From contig JABDFM010000021.1 of assembly GCA_013286565.1 (NCBI GenBank), forward strand, positions 1 to 46,790: 46,790 bases of DNA. Reading direction: 5' to 3'. The notes under the pieces were generated by a model. It was not told the origin of the DNA, did no database searches, and saw only the letters and a list, made by a program, of their open reading frames with translations. The position numbers and the translations under genes were made by a program. Within the stretch, counting starts at the first letter, position 1; each line of letters opens with the position of its first letter. Source of the stretch: Bacteroidota bacterium (GTDB lineage Bacteria > Bacteroidota > Bacteroidia > Sphingobacteriales > Sphingobacteriaceae). Positions 1 through 9,800 of the stretch are shown here, in pieces.

Positions 1-3000
1 TTGTTACTTTACTGTCCGTTTTTAAGATCTTATTGTTTAGATATAGTAACCAGGAAGATATTTGCGTGGGAAATGTGATAAGCTCTAAGTTAGCTAATTC
101 GCCTGAATGCGTCAATAAGCTTGCTTTACGAAGTAGCCTTGACGGAAACGATGAATTCCCCAATTTGTTAAAACGGGTAAATAATACCACGCTTGAGGCA
201 TATCAGCATCAAAAAACACCTTTTGATATTGTTGCCAATAATCTTGTAAAAGATGCCGCTGCTGTTATAAATCCTTTATTCCAGGTAATGTTTATTTTGC
301 AGGGTGAAGCAGGTTCATTCCTGGCTGACACTTATTCAGACCAAACTTCCAAATATGACCTGGCATTTATATTAAACAAAAGCACATTGGGTGGCATAAG
401 TGTAAAGATAGAATACAGTGCCGATCTTTATTACAAGGAAACCATTGAGCGAATGGCGGGCCATTATAAACAGTTACTCAATTCGGTGATAACTAACCCC
501 CATCAAAGTATAGGGGCGTTGCCTATGATCACCCCCGCAGAGCGGCATGACCTACTGGAAGTGTTTAATGATACACTGGTAGACTACCCGGCCGAAAAAA
601 CCATTTTTGATCTTTTTGAAGAGCAGGTGCAGAAAACACCGGCAGGCGTAGCCTTGCGCCAGCATGACCAGGCGCTGAGCTACCAGGAACTGAACGAGCG
701 CTCCAATCAGTTAGCCCGGTACCTGGTGGAGCAGGGTGTCAACCCTGGGGATAACATCGCCCTGCTGGTGACCCGTGGTTTTGATATGATCATCGGGATG
801 TACGGGATCATGAAAGCAGGTGGGGCCTATGTACCCATTGACCCGGATTATCCTTTGGAAAGACAAGAGTATATCCTTGATAATTCCTCCGTCTTAAAAG
901 TAGTTGCAGACGGAGAGTATGCTTTAACAGATTCTTTAGTTCCAGACCGTTTTATCAACCTTAAAAAAATAGATCTTAGCAGCTACGCAACAGGGAATTT
1001 AGGGATACTGGTTGACAGCAAACAATTAGCTTATACCATCTATACGTCGGGCTCAACGGGGCGCCCGAAAGGGGTGATGATAGAGCATCATTCGGCAGTG
1101 AATTTGATCCTGTGGGTCAATACGGAATTCAATGTTGGGGAACATGACCGTTTATTGTTTATTACCTCGATGTGTTTTGACCTGTCAGTATATGACATTT
1201 TTGGCATATTGGCAGCGGGGGGCGAATTGGTCATCGTAGAACAGGATGAACTGCTGGATGTGCCAAAGCTGAAGGAGATGCTCATTAATTATCAGATCAC
1301 CTTCTGGGACTCGGTACCAACAACATTGGATTACCTCGTGAGGGAGTTGGAAGCTCAAGATAAATCTTACCTGCAGGAAACCCTCCGGATCGTATTTATG
1401 AGCGGGGACTGGATACCGGTTAATTTGCCCGATCGCATCAAAAAATATTTCCCCAACACCAGGGTAATTAGCCTGGGAGGGGCAACCGAGGGTACGGTAT
1501 GGTCAAATTATTATCCTATAGAAAAGGTAGAGCCTAACTGGACGAGCATCCCTTATGGTCGGCCGATGAACAACAACTTTTTTTATATCCTGAATGACCA
1601 GCTGGAGCCGGTACCAATAGGGGTAGCAGGAGAATTATACATAGGCGGGGTAGGTGTAGCGCGCGGTTATGCCAATGAGGAGGAAAAAACAAATTATTCC
1701 TTTGTAAAAGATCCTTTTAACAACCGTGCCGGGGGCCGTATGTACCGTACCGGGGATTTGGGAAGGATGCTGCCCAACCTCAATATGGAGTTTATCGGCA
1801 GAAAAGCTAACCAGGTAAAAATAAGAGGGTTCAGGATTGAGCTTGACGAAATTTCGTCCGTTTTACAAAGGCATGAAAATGTAAAAGATGCAATAGTGAT
1901 CGCTGAGGCTATTAATGGCCAGGATAAGGAATTAATAGCCTATACCACTGGTGAGGCTAAAGCTACTGAATTACGGGAGCATCTAAAAGAGCAATTACCT
2001 GCATACATGATACCTGGCTATTATGTACACATGGAATCTCTACCATTAACCAGTAACGGCAAAATAGACAGAAAACTGTTACCCCGCCCGCAAAGTACTG
2101 GAATAAGCGAAGTTGTATATATTGCTCCATCAACAAATATAGAAAAGGCATTTGTAAGAATATGGGGAGAGGTATTGGGCATAGATCCAGAAAAAATAAG
2201 TATAAAAGATGATTTTTTTGATATAGGTGGCCACAGCATAAAGGCTATACGTTTGCTTGGATTGATACACAAGGAATTGGGTGTAAAATTGTCTATAAAA
2301 GAACTTTTTGCAGGGACTACTATAGAACAACAAGTGACAGTTCTCGCTCAAAAGGAGGTCAAAGAATTTGAAGCTATACCGGTAATACCAAAAAGGCCTG
2401 ACTATCCTGCATCTTCAGCTCAGCGCAGACTTTGGATATTGCACCATTTTGAAGGAGCACAGAGTGCCTACAATATATCTGTTAAGATTTTATTGGAAGG
2501 ATATTTGAACAAAGAGGCATTAAGGCAATCATTTGAGGCTTTAGTATTGCGTCATGAGATACTAAGAACGGTATTTACAGAAGACCAGGATGGAAATCCA
2601 CGTCAGAAAGTAATAAGTGCAAAGGAATATGCTTTTAAACTTGAAGAAAAGACATTATTAAATGCACCGGACCAGGATTCACAGTTAAAACAATTAATAG
2701 AAAATGAGATCAATAAAGGCTTTGATTTAGGTCAGGGTCCTTTAATGCGTTGTAATCTTATAAAACTGCAGGAAAATAAACACTTATTGATCATTGTAAA
2801 ACATCATATTATTAGTGATGGCTGGTCTATGGATATTTTCCGTAATGAATTGAATCTGCTGTATAATAAATATGTTACGGGCGATAGCAGCATTGAGCTT
2901 AAACCATTAAGGATACAATACAAAGATTACTCTGATTGGAATAGGCAACAATTGGAATCAGAAACTGTTGCCCCCCATAAAGAGTATTGGATAAAACAAT

Positions 3001-6000
3001 TTCAGGGAGAGTTGCCGGTATTAGAATTGCCCTCCTATAAGGAGCGCCCTGTTGTAAAGAGTTATAATGGTGCCAGCCTTGCCTATTTAATAGATAAAGT
3101 GGATTTAGATAAGATTAGTAAAGCACAGGGCGGAACGCTTTTCATGAGCCTGCTATCATGCTTAAAAACCTTATTCTATAGATATACTAACCAGGAAGAC
3201 ATAATTATTGGCAGCCCAACGGCAGGTAGGGAACACCCTGATCTTGAGGACCAGTTAGGGTTTTATATTAACACCCTTGCTTTAAGAACACGTTTTGACG
3301 GAAATGCGAGTTATGAAGATTTATATCAACTGGTAAAGGATGTTACTTTAGGTGCATATGATCATCAGCTGTACCCATACGACGAACTGGTAGAAGCCTT
3401 GAAACTGCCCAGGGATGTAAGTCGTAACCCACTGTTTGATGTAATGATGGTATTGCAGAATGCATCTGAACAGGACGCTGAATACACATTAAACGGACTT
3501 CAAACAAAAGGATACAGGGCGGGAGAATTTAGGTTAGCGAAGTTTGATATCACCATTACATTTTCAGAATCAAGAAAAGGACTGAAAGTAGATTTTGAAT
3601 ACAACACGGATATTTATATTAAGGAGCAGATAGAGCAAATGCTGACGCACTTTAAGAATATAATAGCCTCGGTTGCTCAAGATCCAAAACAAAAGTTATC
3701 GGAGATTGATTTTCTCACCTCAGCAGAAAAGCGTGAATTGCTACAAGGGTTTAATGATACATCAGTTGAATACTCCAGGGACAAGACGATAGTAGCACTT
3801 TTTGAAGAGCAGGTTAAAAAAGCACCTGGGAACAGGGCCGTTATTTTTGAGGATACAGAACTCAATTACCAGGAGCTAAATATCCTAAGTAATCAATTTG
3901 GAGATTATTTAAGAAAAAATCACCAGGTAAAGCCAGACGATCTGGTTGGGATTAAGTTGGAGCGAAGCGAATGGATGATTATTACGATTCTTGGAATATT
4001 AAAGGCTGGTGGTGCTTATTTGCCTATAGTTCCGGATTATCCCGAAGAGCGGATTAAATATTTGATACAAGACAGCGGATGTAAGGTAGTAATAGATGAG
4101 GATGAGTTACTAAAGTTTAAAAAGTCGAAGGAAGAATATAATAAGGAAAATCAACCCACCGAACTGTCACCAACCAACCTTGCTTATTGTATTTATACAT
4201 CAGGGTCAACTGGTAATCCGAAAGGATGTTTGCTTCAGCATAGGGGACTGGTAAACAGATTGGAGTGGATGCAAAAAGCTTATCCGCTTTCGCCTGATGA
4301 TGTGATCTTACAAAAAACCACATTCGCATTTGATGTATCGGTTTGGGAACTCCTTTGGTGGGCAATTGAGGGAGCAAGTGTTTGTATGTTACAACGAGGC
4401 GGTGAAAAAAATCCAGATATCATTGTTGATACAATGGATAAGCATAAAGTAACAGTGATGCATTTTGTTCCTTCTATGTTAAATATATTTCTGGAACACC
4501 TTGAAAATGATAAAACAAAACTAAACCAATTAAAAAAATTAAAACAAGTATTTACCAGCGGCGAGGCCCTAACACTAAATCAGGCAGAACGGTTTATTGA
4601 ACTTTTACCAGATAAGTTTTTAATGAATTTATATGGGCCTACCGAGGCGAGTATTGATGTAACCTATTTTGACTGCAATAAAGATGTTCTCAAAGGAATT
4701 GTTCCGATAGGCAAACCGATTGATAATACACAAATGTATGTATTAGACAAATTGAAAAATCTGGTACCAGTGGGTGTGGTGGGCGAAATTTGTATCGGTG
4801 GTGTTGGTTTGGCAAGAGGCTATTTGAACCGCCCTGAGTTGACAGCAGATAAGTTTATTGAGAATCCTTTTGTAAATGGGGAAAGAATATACCGGACCGG
4901 TGATTTAGGCAGATGGCAGATGGATGGCAACCTGGAGTATCTTGGACGAATAGATGACCAGGTAAAGATCAGAGGTTTCAGGATCGAGTTGGGAGAAATA
5001 GAAAGTGTATTAAGACAGAGCGAATTTATAAGCCAGGCTGTAGTACTTGCCCGTGCCGATAAGGACGGTGAAAAAAGACTGGTTGGTTATGTAGTAACAA
5101 AAGGGCAATACAATAGGGAGGCTGTTATCTCATTCTTAAAGGACAGATTACCTGATTATATGGTTCCGGCATTGTGGATTGAGCTTGAAAGTTTGCCCTT
5201 AACCTCAAATGGGAAATTAAACAAAAAAGCACTGCCTGAGTTGGATGTTGAAGAGCAATTTAAAGGTCAATATGTAGAACCGCGCACCGAATTGGAAAAG
5301 GTCTTAGCCGAAATATGGCGTAATGTTTTGAAATTAAAAAGCGTTGGTATAGAAGATAATTTTTTTGATATAGGGGGGCATTCTTTACTCGCTGTCCGGA
5401 TCATTACTAAAATAGGAAATAAAATAGGCAAGCGCTTTCCAATCTCGGTATTGTTAAGATACCCAACCATCCGCTCGTTAAGTGCTTTTATACAAAAAGA
5501 TAGTGTGAGTGGGGATAACTGGAAATCCTTAGTCCCAATTAAAGCATCAGGCAGTAAATTACCTTTATACATTGTGCATGGTGTTGGTTTAAATGTGCTA
5601 AATTTTTATAGCCTGGCACTGTATGTTGATGTTGAGCAGCCGATATATGGTTTGCAAGCCAGAGGACTTGACGGGATTGAAACTCCGCAGGATAGCATCG
5701 CCGATATGGCTAAAAGTTATATTGATGAGATATTAGAACATAGCCCTTCAGGGCCCTATGCCATAGCCGGATTTTCCAGTGGCGGGTATATCGCTTTTGA
5801 AATAGTGCGCCAGCTTGAGGCCATGGGTAAGGAAGTTAAAATACTAGGCATTTTTGATACGGATGCTGAATATAAAGAAAATATTAAAAAGTGGAGAGTA
5901 GTTTGGGCTAAGAGAATGAAACGTTATTTACCGGAATTTATGGGTGGTACAAAACCGATAAATGAACTTTTAGTAAAAATAACCAAACAAGAAATTATCA

Positions 6001-6317
6001 ATATAAGATATAAACTTAGTTTAATAAGGAAATCCAAATCCGGGGAATTCTATGTGCTAAGGAAAAAAATAAAAGAAAAACAACAGTATGCTTTGAAAAA
6101 TTATGAATTGGCAAAAATAAATAGTTCAATACATCTTTTCAGAGCCAGGATAAGTGTTCATTATAATAACGATGATCCCAAGTACCTTGGATGGAGAAAA
6201 CATACCCTAAAAGATGTTAAAGAATTCGAGGTTCCGGGTGAGCACAATTCAATGCTTTCGTTACCTTATGTTACTGAATTTGCCGTCGTGTTGCAGCATG
6301 CTTTAGATAACTCCTAA
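1..6317 (+). CDS. Nonribosomal peptide synthetase, 3' part (C-A-PCP-C-A-PCP-TE), truncated by window start
   Basis: A modular peptide synthetase that loads amino acids on carrier domains, condenses them and releases the peptide. The frame is open from base 3, so the TTG at 33 is internal and the true start lies upstream. Domain order by nucleotide: end of a condensation domain (3-540); adenylation A1 (~595-2075, A3 core YTSGSTGRPKG near 1040); carrier with GGHS (~2220); complete condensation domain with HHIISDG (~2800); adenylation A2 (~3780-5250); carrier with GGHS (~5375); type I thioesterase (~5540-6310) with the catalytic GFSSGG motif (~5770) and a late His in GEHNS. Read by eye, A2 has the pocket code D-V-W-H-F-S-L-I-D, matching serine (EntF has DVWHFSLVD). 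A1 reads D-L-Y-D-F-S-L-V-W, near the cysteine code but with Asp for Asn at position 278. No epimerase, methyltransferase or MbtH is seen. The peptide should end in Ser and be released by hydrolysis or cyclisation. Confidence 0.97.
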   Translation, partial: VTLLSVFKILLFRYSNQEDICVGNVISSKLANSPECVNKLALRSSLDGNDEFPNLLKRVNNTTLEAYQHQKTPFDIVANNLVKDAAAVINPLFQVMFILQGEAGSFLADTYSDQTSKYDLAFILNKSTLGGISVKIEYSADLYYKETIERMAGHYKQLLNSVITNPHQSIGALPMITPAERHDLLEVFNDTLVDYPAEKTIFDLFEEQVQKTPAGVALRQHDQALSYQELNERSNQLARYLVEQGVNPGDNIALLVTRGFDMIIGMYGIMKAGGAYVPIDPDYPLERQEYILDNSSVLKVVADGEYALTDSLVPDRFINLKKIDLSSYATGNLGILVDSKQLAYTIYTSGSTGRPKGVMIEHHSAVNLILWVNTEFNVGEHDRLLFITSMCFDLSVYDIFGILAAGGELVIVEQDELLDVPKLKEMLINYQITFWDSVPTTLDYLVRELEAQDKSYLQETLRIVFMSGDWIPVNLPDRIKKYFPNTRVISLGGATEGTVWSNYYPIEKVEPNWTSIPYGRPMNNNFFYILNDQLEPVPIGVAGELYIGGVGVARGYANEEEKTNYSFVKDPFNNRAGGRMYRTGDLGRMLPNLNMEFIGRKANQVKIRGFRIELDEISSVLQRHENVKDAIVIAEAINGQDKELIAYTTGEAKATELREHLKEQLPAYMIPGYYVHMESLPLTSNGKIDRKLLPRPQSTGISEVVYIAPSTNIEKAFVRIWGEVLGIDPEKISIKDDFFDIGGHSIKAIRLLGLIHKELGVKLSIKELFAGTTIEQQVTVLAQKEVKEFEAIPVIPKRPDYPASSAQRRLWILHHFEGAQSAYNISVKILLEGYLNKEALRQSFEALVLRHEILRTVFTEDQDGNPRQKVISAKEYAFKLEEKTLLNAPDQDSQLKQLIENEINKGFDLGQGPLMRCNLIKLQENKHLLIIVKHHIISDGWSMDIFRNELNLLYNKYVTGDSSIELKPLRIQYKDYSDWNRQQLESETVAPHKEYWIKQFQGELPVLELPSYKERPVVKSYNGASLAYLIDKVDLDKISKAQGGTLFMSLLSCLKTLFYRYTNQEDIIIGSPTAGREHPDLEDQLGFYINTLALRTRFDGNASYEDLYQLVKDVTLGAYDHQLYPYDELVEALKLPRDVSRNPLFDVMMVLQNASEQDAEYTLNGLQTKGYRAGEFRLAKFDITITFSESRKGLKVDFEYNTDIYIKEQIEQMLTHFKNIIASVAQDPKQKLSEIDFLTSAEKRELLQGFNDTSVEYSRDKTIVALFEEQVKKAPGNRAVIFEDTELNYQELNILSNQFGDYLRKNHQVKPDDLVGIKLERSEWMIITILGILKAGGAYLPIVPDYPEERIKYLIQDSGCKVVIDEDELLKFKKSKEEYNKENQPTELSPTNLAYCIYTSGSTGNPKGCLLQHRGLVNRLEWMQKAYPLSPDDVILQKTTFAFDVSVWELLWWAIEGASVCMLQRGGEKNPDIIVDTMDKHKVTVMHFVPSMLNIFLEHLENDKTKLNQLKKLKQVFTSGEALTLNQAERFIELLPDKFLMNLYGPTEASIDVTYFDCNKDVLKGIVPIGKPIDNTQMYVLDKLKNLVPVGVVGEICIGGVGLARGYLNRPELTADKFIENPFVNGERIYRTGDLGRWQMDGNLEYLGRIDDQVKIRGFRIELGEIESVLRQSEFISQAVVLARADKDGEKRLVGYVVTKGQYNREAVISFLKDRLPDYMVPALWIELESLPLTSNGKLNKKALPELDVEEQFKGQYVEPRTELEKVLAEIWRNVLKLKSVGIEDNFFDIGGHSLLAVRIITKIGNKIGKRFPISVLLRYPTIRSLSAFIQKDSVSGDNWKSLVPIKASGSKLPLYIVHGVGLNVLNFYSLALYVDVEQPIYGLQARGLDGIETPQDSIADMAKSYIDEILEHSPSGPYAIAGFSSGGYIAFEIVRQLEAMGKEVKILGIFDTDAEYKENIKKWRVVWAKRMKRYLPEFMGGTKPINELLVKITKQEIINIRYKLSLIRKSKSGEFYVLRKKIKEKQQYALKNYELAKINSSIHLFRARISVHYNNDDPKYLGWRKHTLKDVKEFEVPGEHNSMLSLPYVTEFAVVLQHALDNS

Positions 6318-6862
6318 TGCTACTGTAATTTTTTAACGAATAAGCAATAGCCATAGCTTTTTCCCCGGTATAAAGCTGTGACTCCCAAGGTATGACCGAT
6401 GATTCGGAGTGTTTTATGGTTCGCTCAGAAATCGCTCGGCTATGTCACCATTTACAATTTCGAAATCCCCCTACGTCAATCTGCATTCTGTAGGCCCGTA
6501 TTAAGTATATTTTTTGCTTGCATTTCTTTATCTGGCGTTTAATTGGCAAAAAGACTCTTAAGGCCCGATAATTTGGGGATATAATGAGGCATATTGTGGA
6601 AATTATTTCCTTTGAATATGAGTGTTTGTTTTGTGAGTTAATTTTTCAGAAATTATTATTTAAGAAAATCTCAATTATTAGCACCAAAATCGCCGAAAAT
6701 CGCCATTATTCGCATTTTGTATGCGGTATTTAATATGGTTTGATAATCATACTCTCTTTAGCACCATTATTGTTATTTAATGAATGGGGATGCTATGCCT
6801 GTTTAATTACAATGGCGGAAATATTTCTTGTTGTTAAATACCTAATTCGAAAAATTGTTGTT
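6318..6862. other. 545 bp intergenic region, no convincing gene
   Basis: This AT-rich stretch separates the synthetase from the T9SS protein. The only short reading frame noted (6392-6493, 33 codons) has no recognisable features. Small direct repeats are visible: AAAATCGCC twice near 6685, and TTAGCACCA near 6678 and 6759. No clear terminator follows the synthetase and no good TAnnTTTG promoter box was found, so where the next gene's transcript begins is unknown. Confidence 0.5.
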
Positions 6863-9800
6863 ATGAGAGTTCATTTACCTAAGTTATTTATGTTGATCGG
6901 CCTGGTACTTACCTTCAGAGGTGTGCATGCCCAGTCTCCTAATATTAACTATAGCCCAACCTCTAATTCTTATACAGATGGTACAGCGATTACCCCATGG
7001 ACCCCAACCAATTCAGGTGGCGCGGCTACCGGCGGTTATAGTATCCCTTTTAACTACCAGGGTATCCCAACCCCTTATGGTGTAGCAACAGATGCGGCAG
7101 GTAATGTTTATGCTGTTGATAATGTTGATGGTGTTCTTTATCAATACACTCCAGCCGGTGTTGTTAACGTAATTGATAATGGTAACGATTTGTATTTGCC
7201 AACCTGTGTAGCAGTTGATAAAACACATGGCCTGATATACGTAGGCGATGCCAGTTATATTTGGGAGTATAATACAGCCGGAACTTTATTAGCTCAATTA
7301 CCTGAGGCCGCTGGAACTAATGACATAGCACTTGATGCTGCTGGCAATGTATACTTTGTGACCCAGGATAATAGATTAAGGACGGTGCCTTTTGGGTTTA
7401 CGTCCAGCACTCCAAAAACTACCATCGCAACGGGGTTTACTAACGCTTTTGGTATTGCTATCAATGGAAGTGATATCTATGTATCAGATATTGGTTCAAA
7501 CAGTATCATTAAAGTAGCCAATGGAACGTCTGGTGGCACCACAGAAACTACTTTCGCTACAGGTTTCAATAAACCCAGTCACATGACTTTTGATGCTGCG
7601 GGTAACTTATATGTAGCCGATAACGGTAGCAATACAATTAAAGAGATCACGCCGGCAGCAGTGGTTAGTACTTTTCTTTCAGGTTTAAATGGGCCGCTTG
7701 GAATTGCATTTGATACTACCAGTCCTCACCCGAATATATTTGAGGCCGATAACACTTCAGGTTTTATTAATGAATCATCTTACGGAAATTACTCTATCAA
7801 TGCGCCACTGCCCGCTGGTTTAGCTTTTGATACTTCTACCGGTACCATTTCTGGTACGCCTACCGGACCATCAAATGCAACTGTTTATACGGTTACTGCC
7901 TATAACGCTTCGGGAAGTAGTAGTTTCAATATAACTGTAAGTGTCGTTACCCCTCCGCCGGCTATAAGTTATACACCAGCTGGCGGCAATTATGTTACCG
8001 GTACTGCTATCGCCGCTTTAACGCCTGTTAATACCGGGGGAACTGTACACGCATTAGGTTTTAGTACAACAGGTACGGCATTAACCGGGGGTACTTTATT
8101 AAACCCATTAAACATGACAATAGATGCCGCGGGCAATGTTTATGTGGCTGACCCACACAATCACACAGTACTCGAATATAATTCAAGCGGTGCATGGGTT
8201 AAAAATATAGGCTCAGGTTTTACAAATCCCAATGGAATTGTTTTTGATAGCGCCGGTAATGCTTATGTAGTAGATCACGGTGCTCCAGCTGTATATAAAA
8301 TTACCCCGGCAGGTGTGCAAACAACTATTATCAGTGGTACAGCAGGGTTTCTATATGGCCCATGGGCTATTGCCATTGATGGATCGGATAACTTGTATGT
8401 AGCTAATAACGAAAATCAAAACGTAACTAAATATGATAATAACGGCAACAGGTTGTTAACCATAAAAGGTGGTGGCATGGATGGCCCTGTTGGCGTAGTA
8501 GTAGATGCAGCTGGCAATATTTATGTTTTAAATTATGGTACGGACTCGGAAGTAAAACACATATATAAATACAACGCCAATGGTACTTTCCTTGGTATTT
8601 TTGGAACAGCCCCACTATATTCCCCATTAGGAATAGGCATAGATGCAGACGGCGATATTTATGTTGCTGACCAAGGTTTTAATGGTTTGGGCTCTAATAC
8701 GGGTACTATAAATGTTTATAGCCCCAGTGGCACCATGTTTACCCAGTTAACCGGCCTATATGATCCAAGAGGTGTCATCGTTGACCCGGCAGGTAATTTA
8801 TATGTTTCGGATTATACTTCTAATACGATAACTAAATACCCACCTACCGCGGGTTATTTTATCAATAAACCTTTACCTGCTGGTTTAAGTTTTAACAGCA
8901 CAACCGGTCAAATTACTGGTACGCCAACAGTAGCATCTCCTTCAACCGTTTACACCATTACCGCATATAATACAGGCGGCAGCGGCAGCACTACAGTAAC
9001 TATATCGTGCTATGCACCATCCTATGATTGGGTTGGTGGTACAAGCAACTCCTGGGGTGACCCAACTAACTGGAGTGCGAACACGGTACCTACCGCTACT
9101 AATACCGCTACTATTGGTGTAAATGTAGCTTTTACAAATGCCCCCCTTATCAGGTATGATACTACTCCGGGCGATGTGACTGTAGCTGCTATACTATTAG
9201 GCACAAACGGCGGCCAGGCAGCAAGTTTAACTGTTACTTCAAGTGCAGCTAATGGACTTAGAACTTTAAATGTAACCGGCGCTATAACCTATCAAAGCGA
9301 TGCCGGATCAACCAATGGTTATACTGCTACGCTTGCAGGGACAGGAACCATCAATGCGAACAGTATAAACGTTATTGCAAATACAGTTGCCGGAAGCTCT
9401 TACAATGAAACGCTGGCATCATCAGCTACCAGTTTAAATGTGACTACAAACATTGCATTAACATCGTCTAACAGCGGTGCAAAATTGTTTAATGCCAAGT
9501 TTAATCTTACTGGCTCTGCTTCATCTGTTACAACTCTTACGGGTGTAATACAAACCAGCAACACTGCCGGCACTACTTCCGCCTTTGCAATTACCGGGGC
9601 AGCCACATTACAGCTTAATAACGCGGCAGCTTTATCTGGGTTATCAGCAACAGGTACCAATACCATTAATTTTAAAGGTACAAATGCTACCATTATATAT
9701 GGTGGCGCAGCCCAAACTGTTTATACTGATGCTGTTGCTAACCTTACTGGCGGTGCAAGCTATCAGAATATTACATTTTCAGGGACCGGTATCAAAACAG

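Noticed and set aside
6392..6493. 33-codon frame downstream of the synthetase
   Set aside because: Too short, no family, no ribosome-binding site and no conserved feature.
6740..6862. N-terminal extension of the T9SS protein frame
   Set aside because: The extension has no signal-peptide logic, while ATG 6863 gives a normal signal peptide ending at VHA-QS.
9400..9693. Minus-strand frames inside the T9SS gene (also 10466-10864)
   Set aside because: Ser/Thr/Ala-rich coding repeats produce open antisense frames; their products are Val/Ala low-complexity strings.
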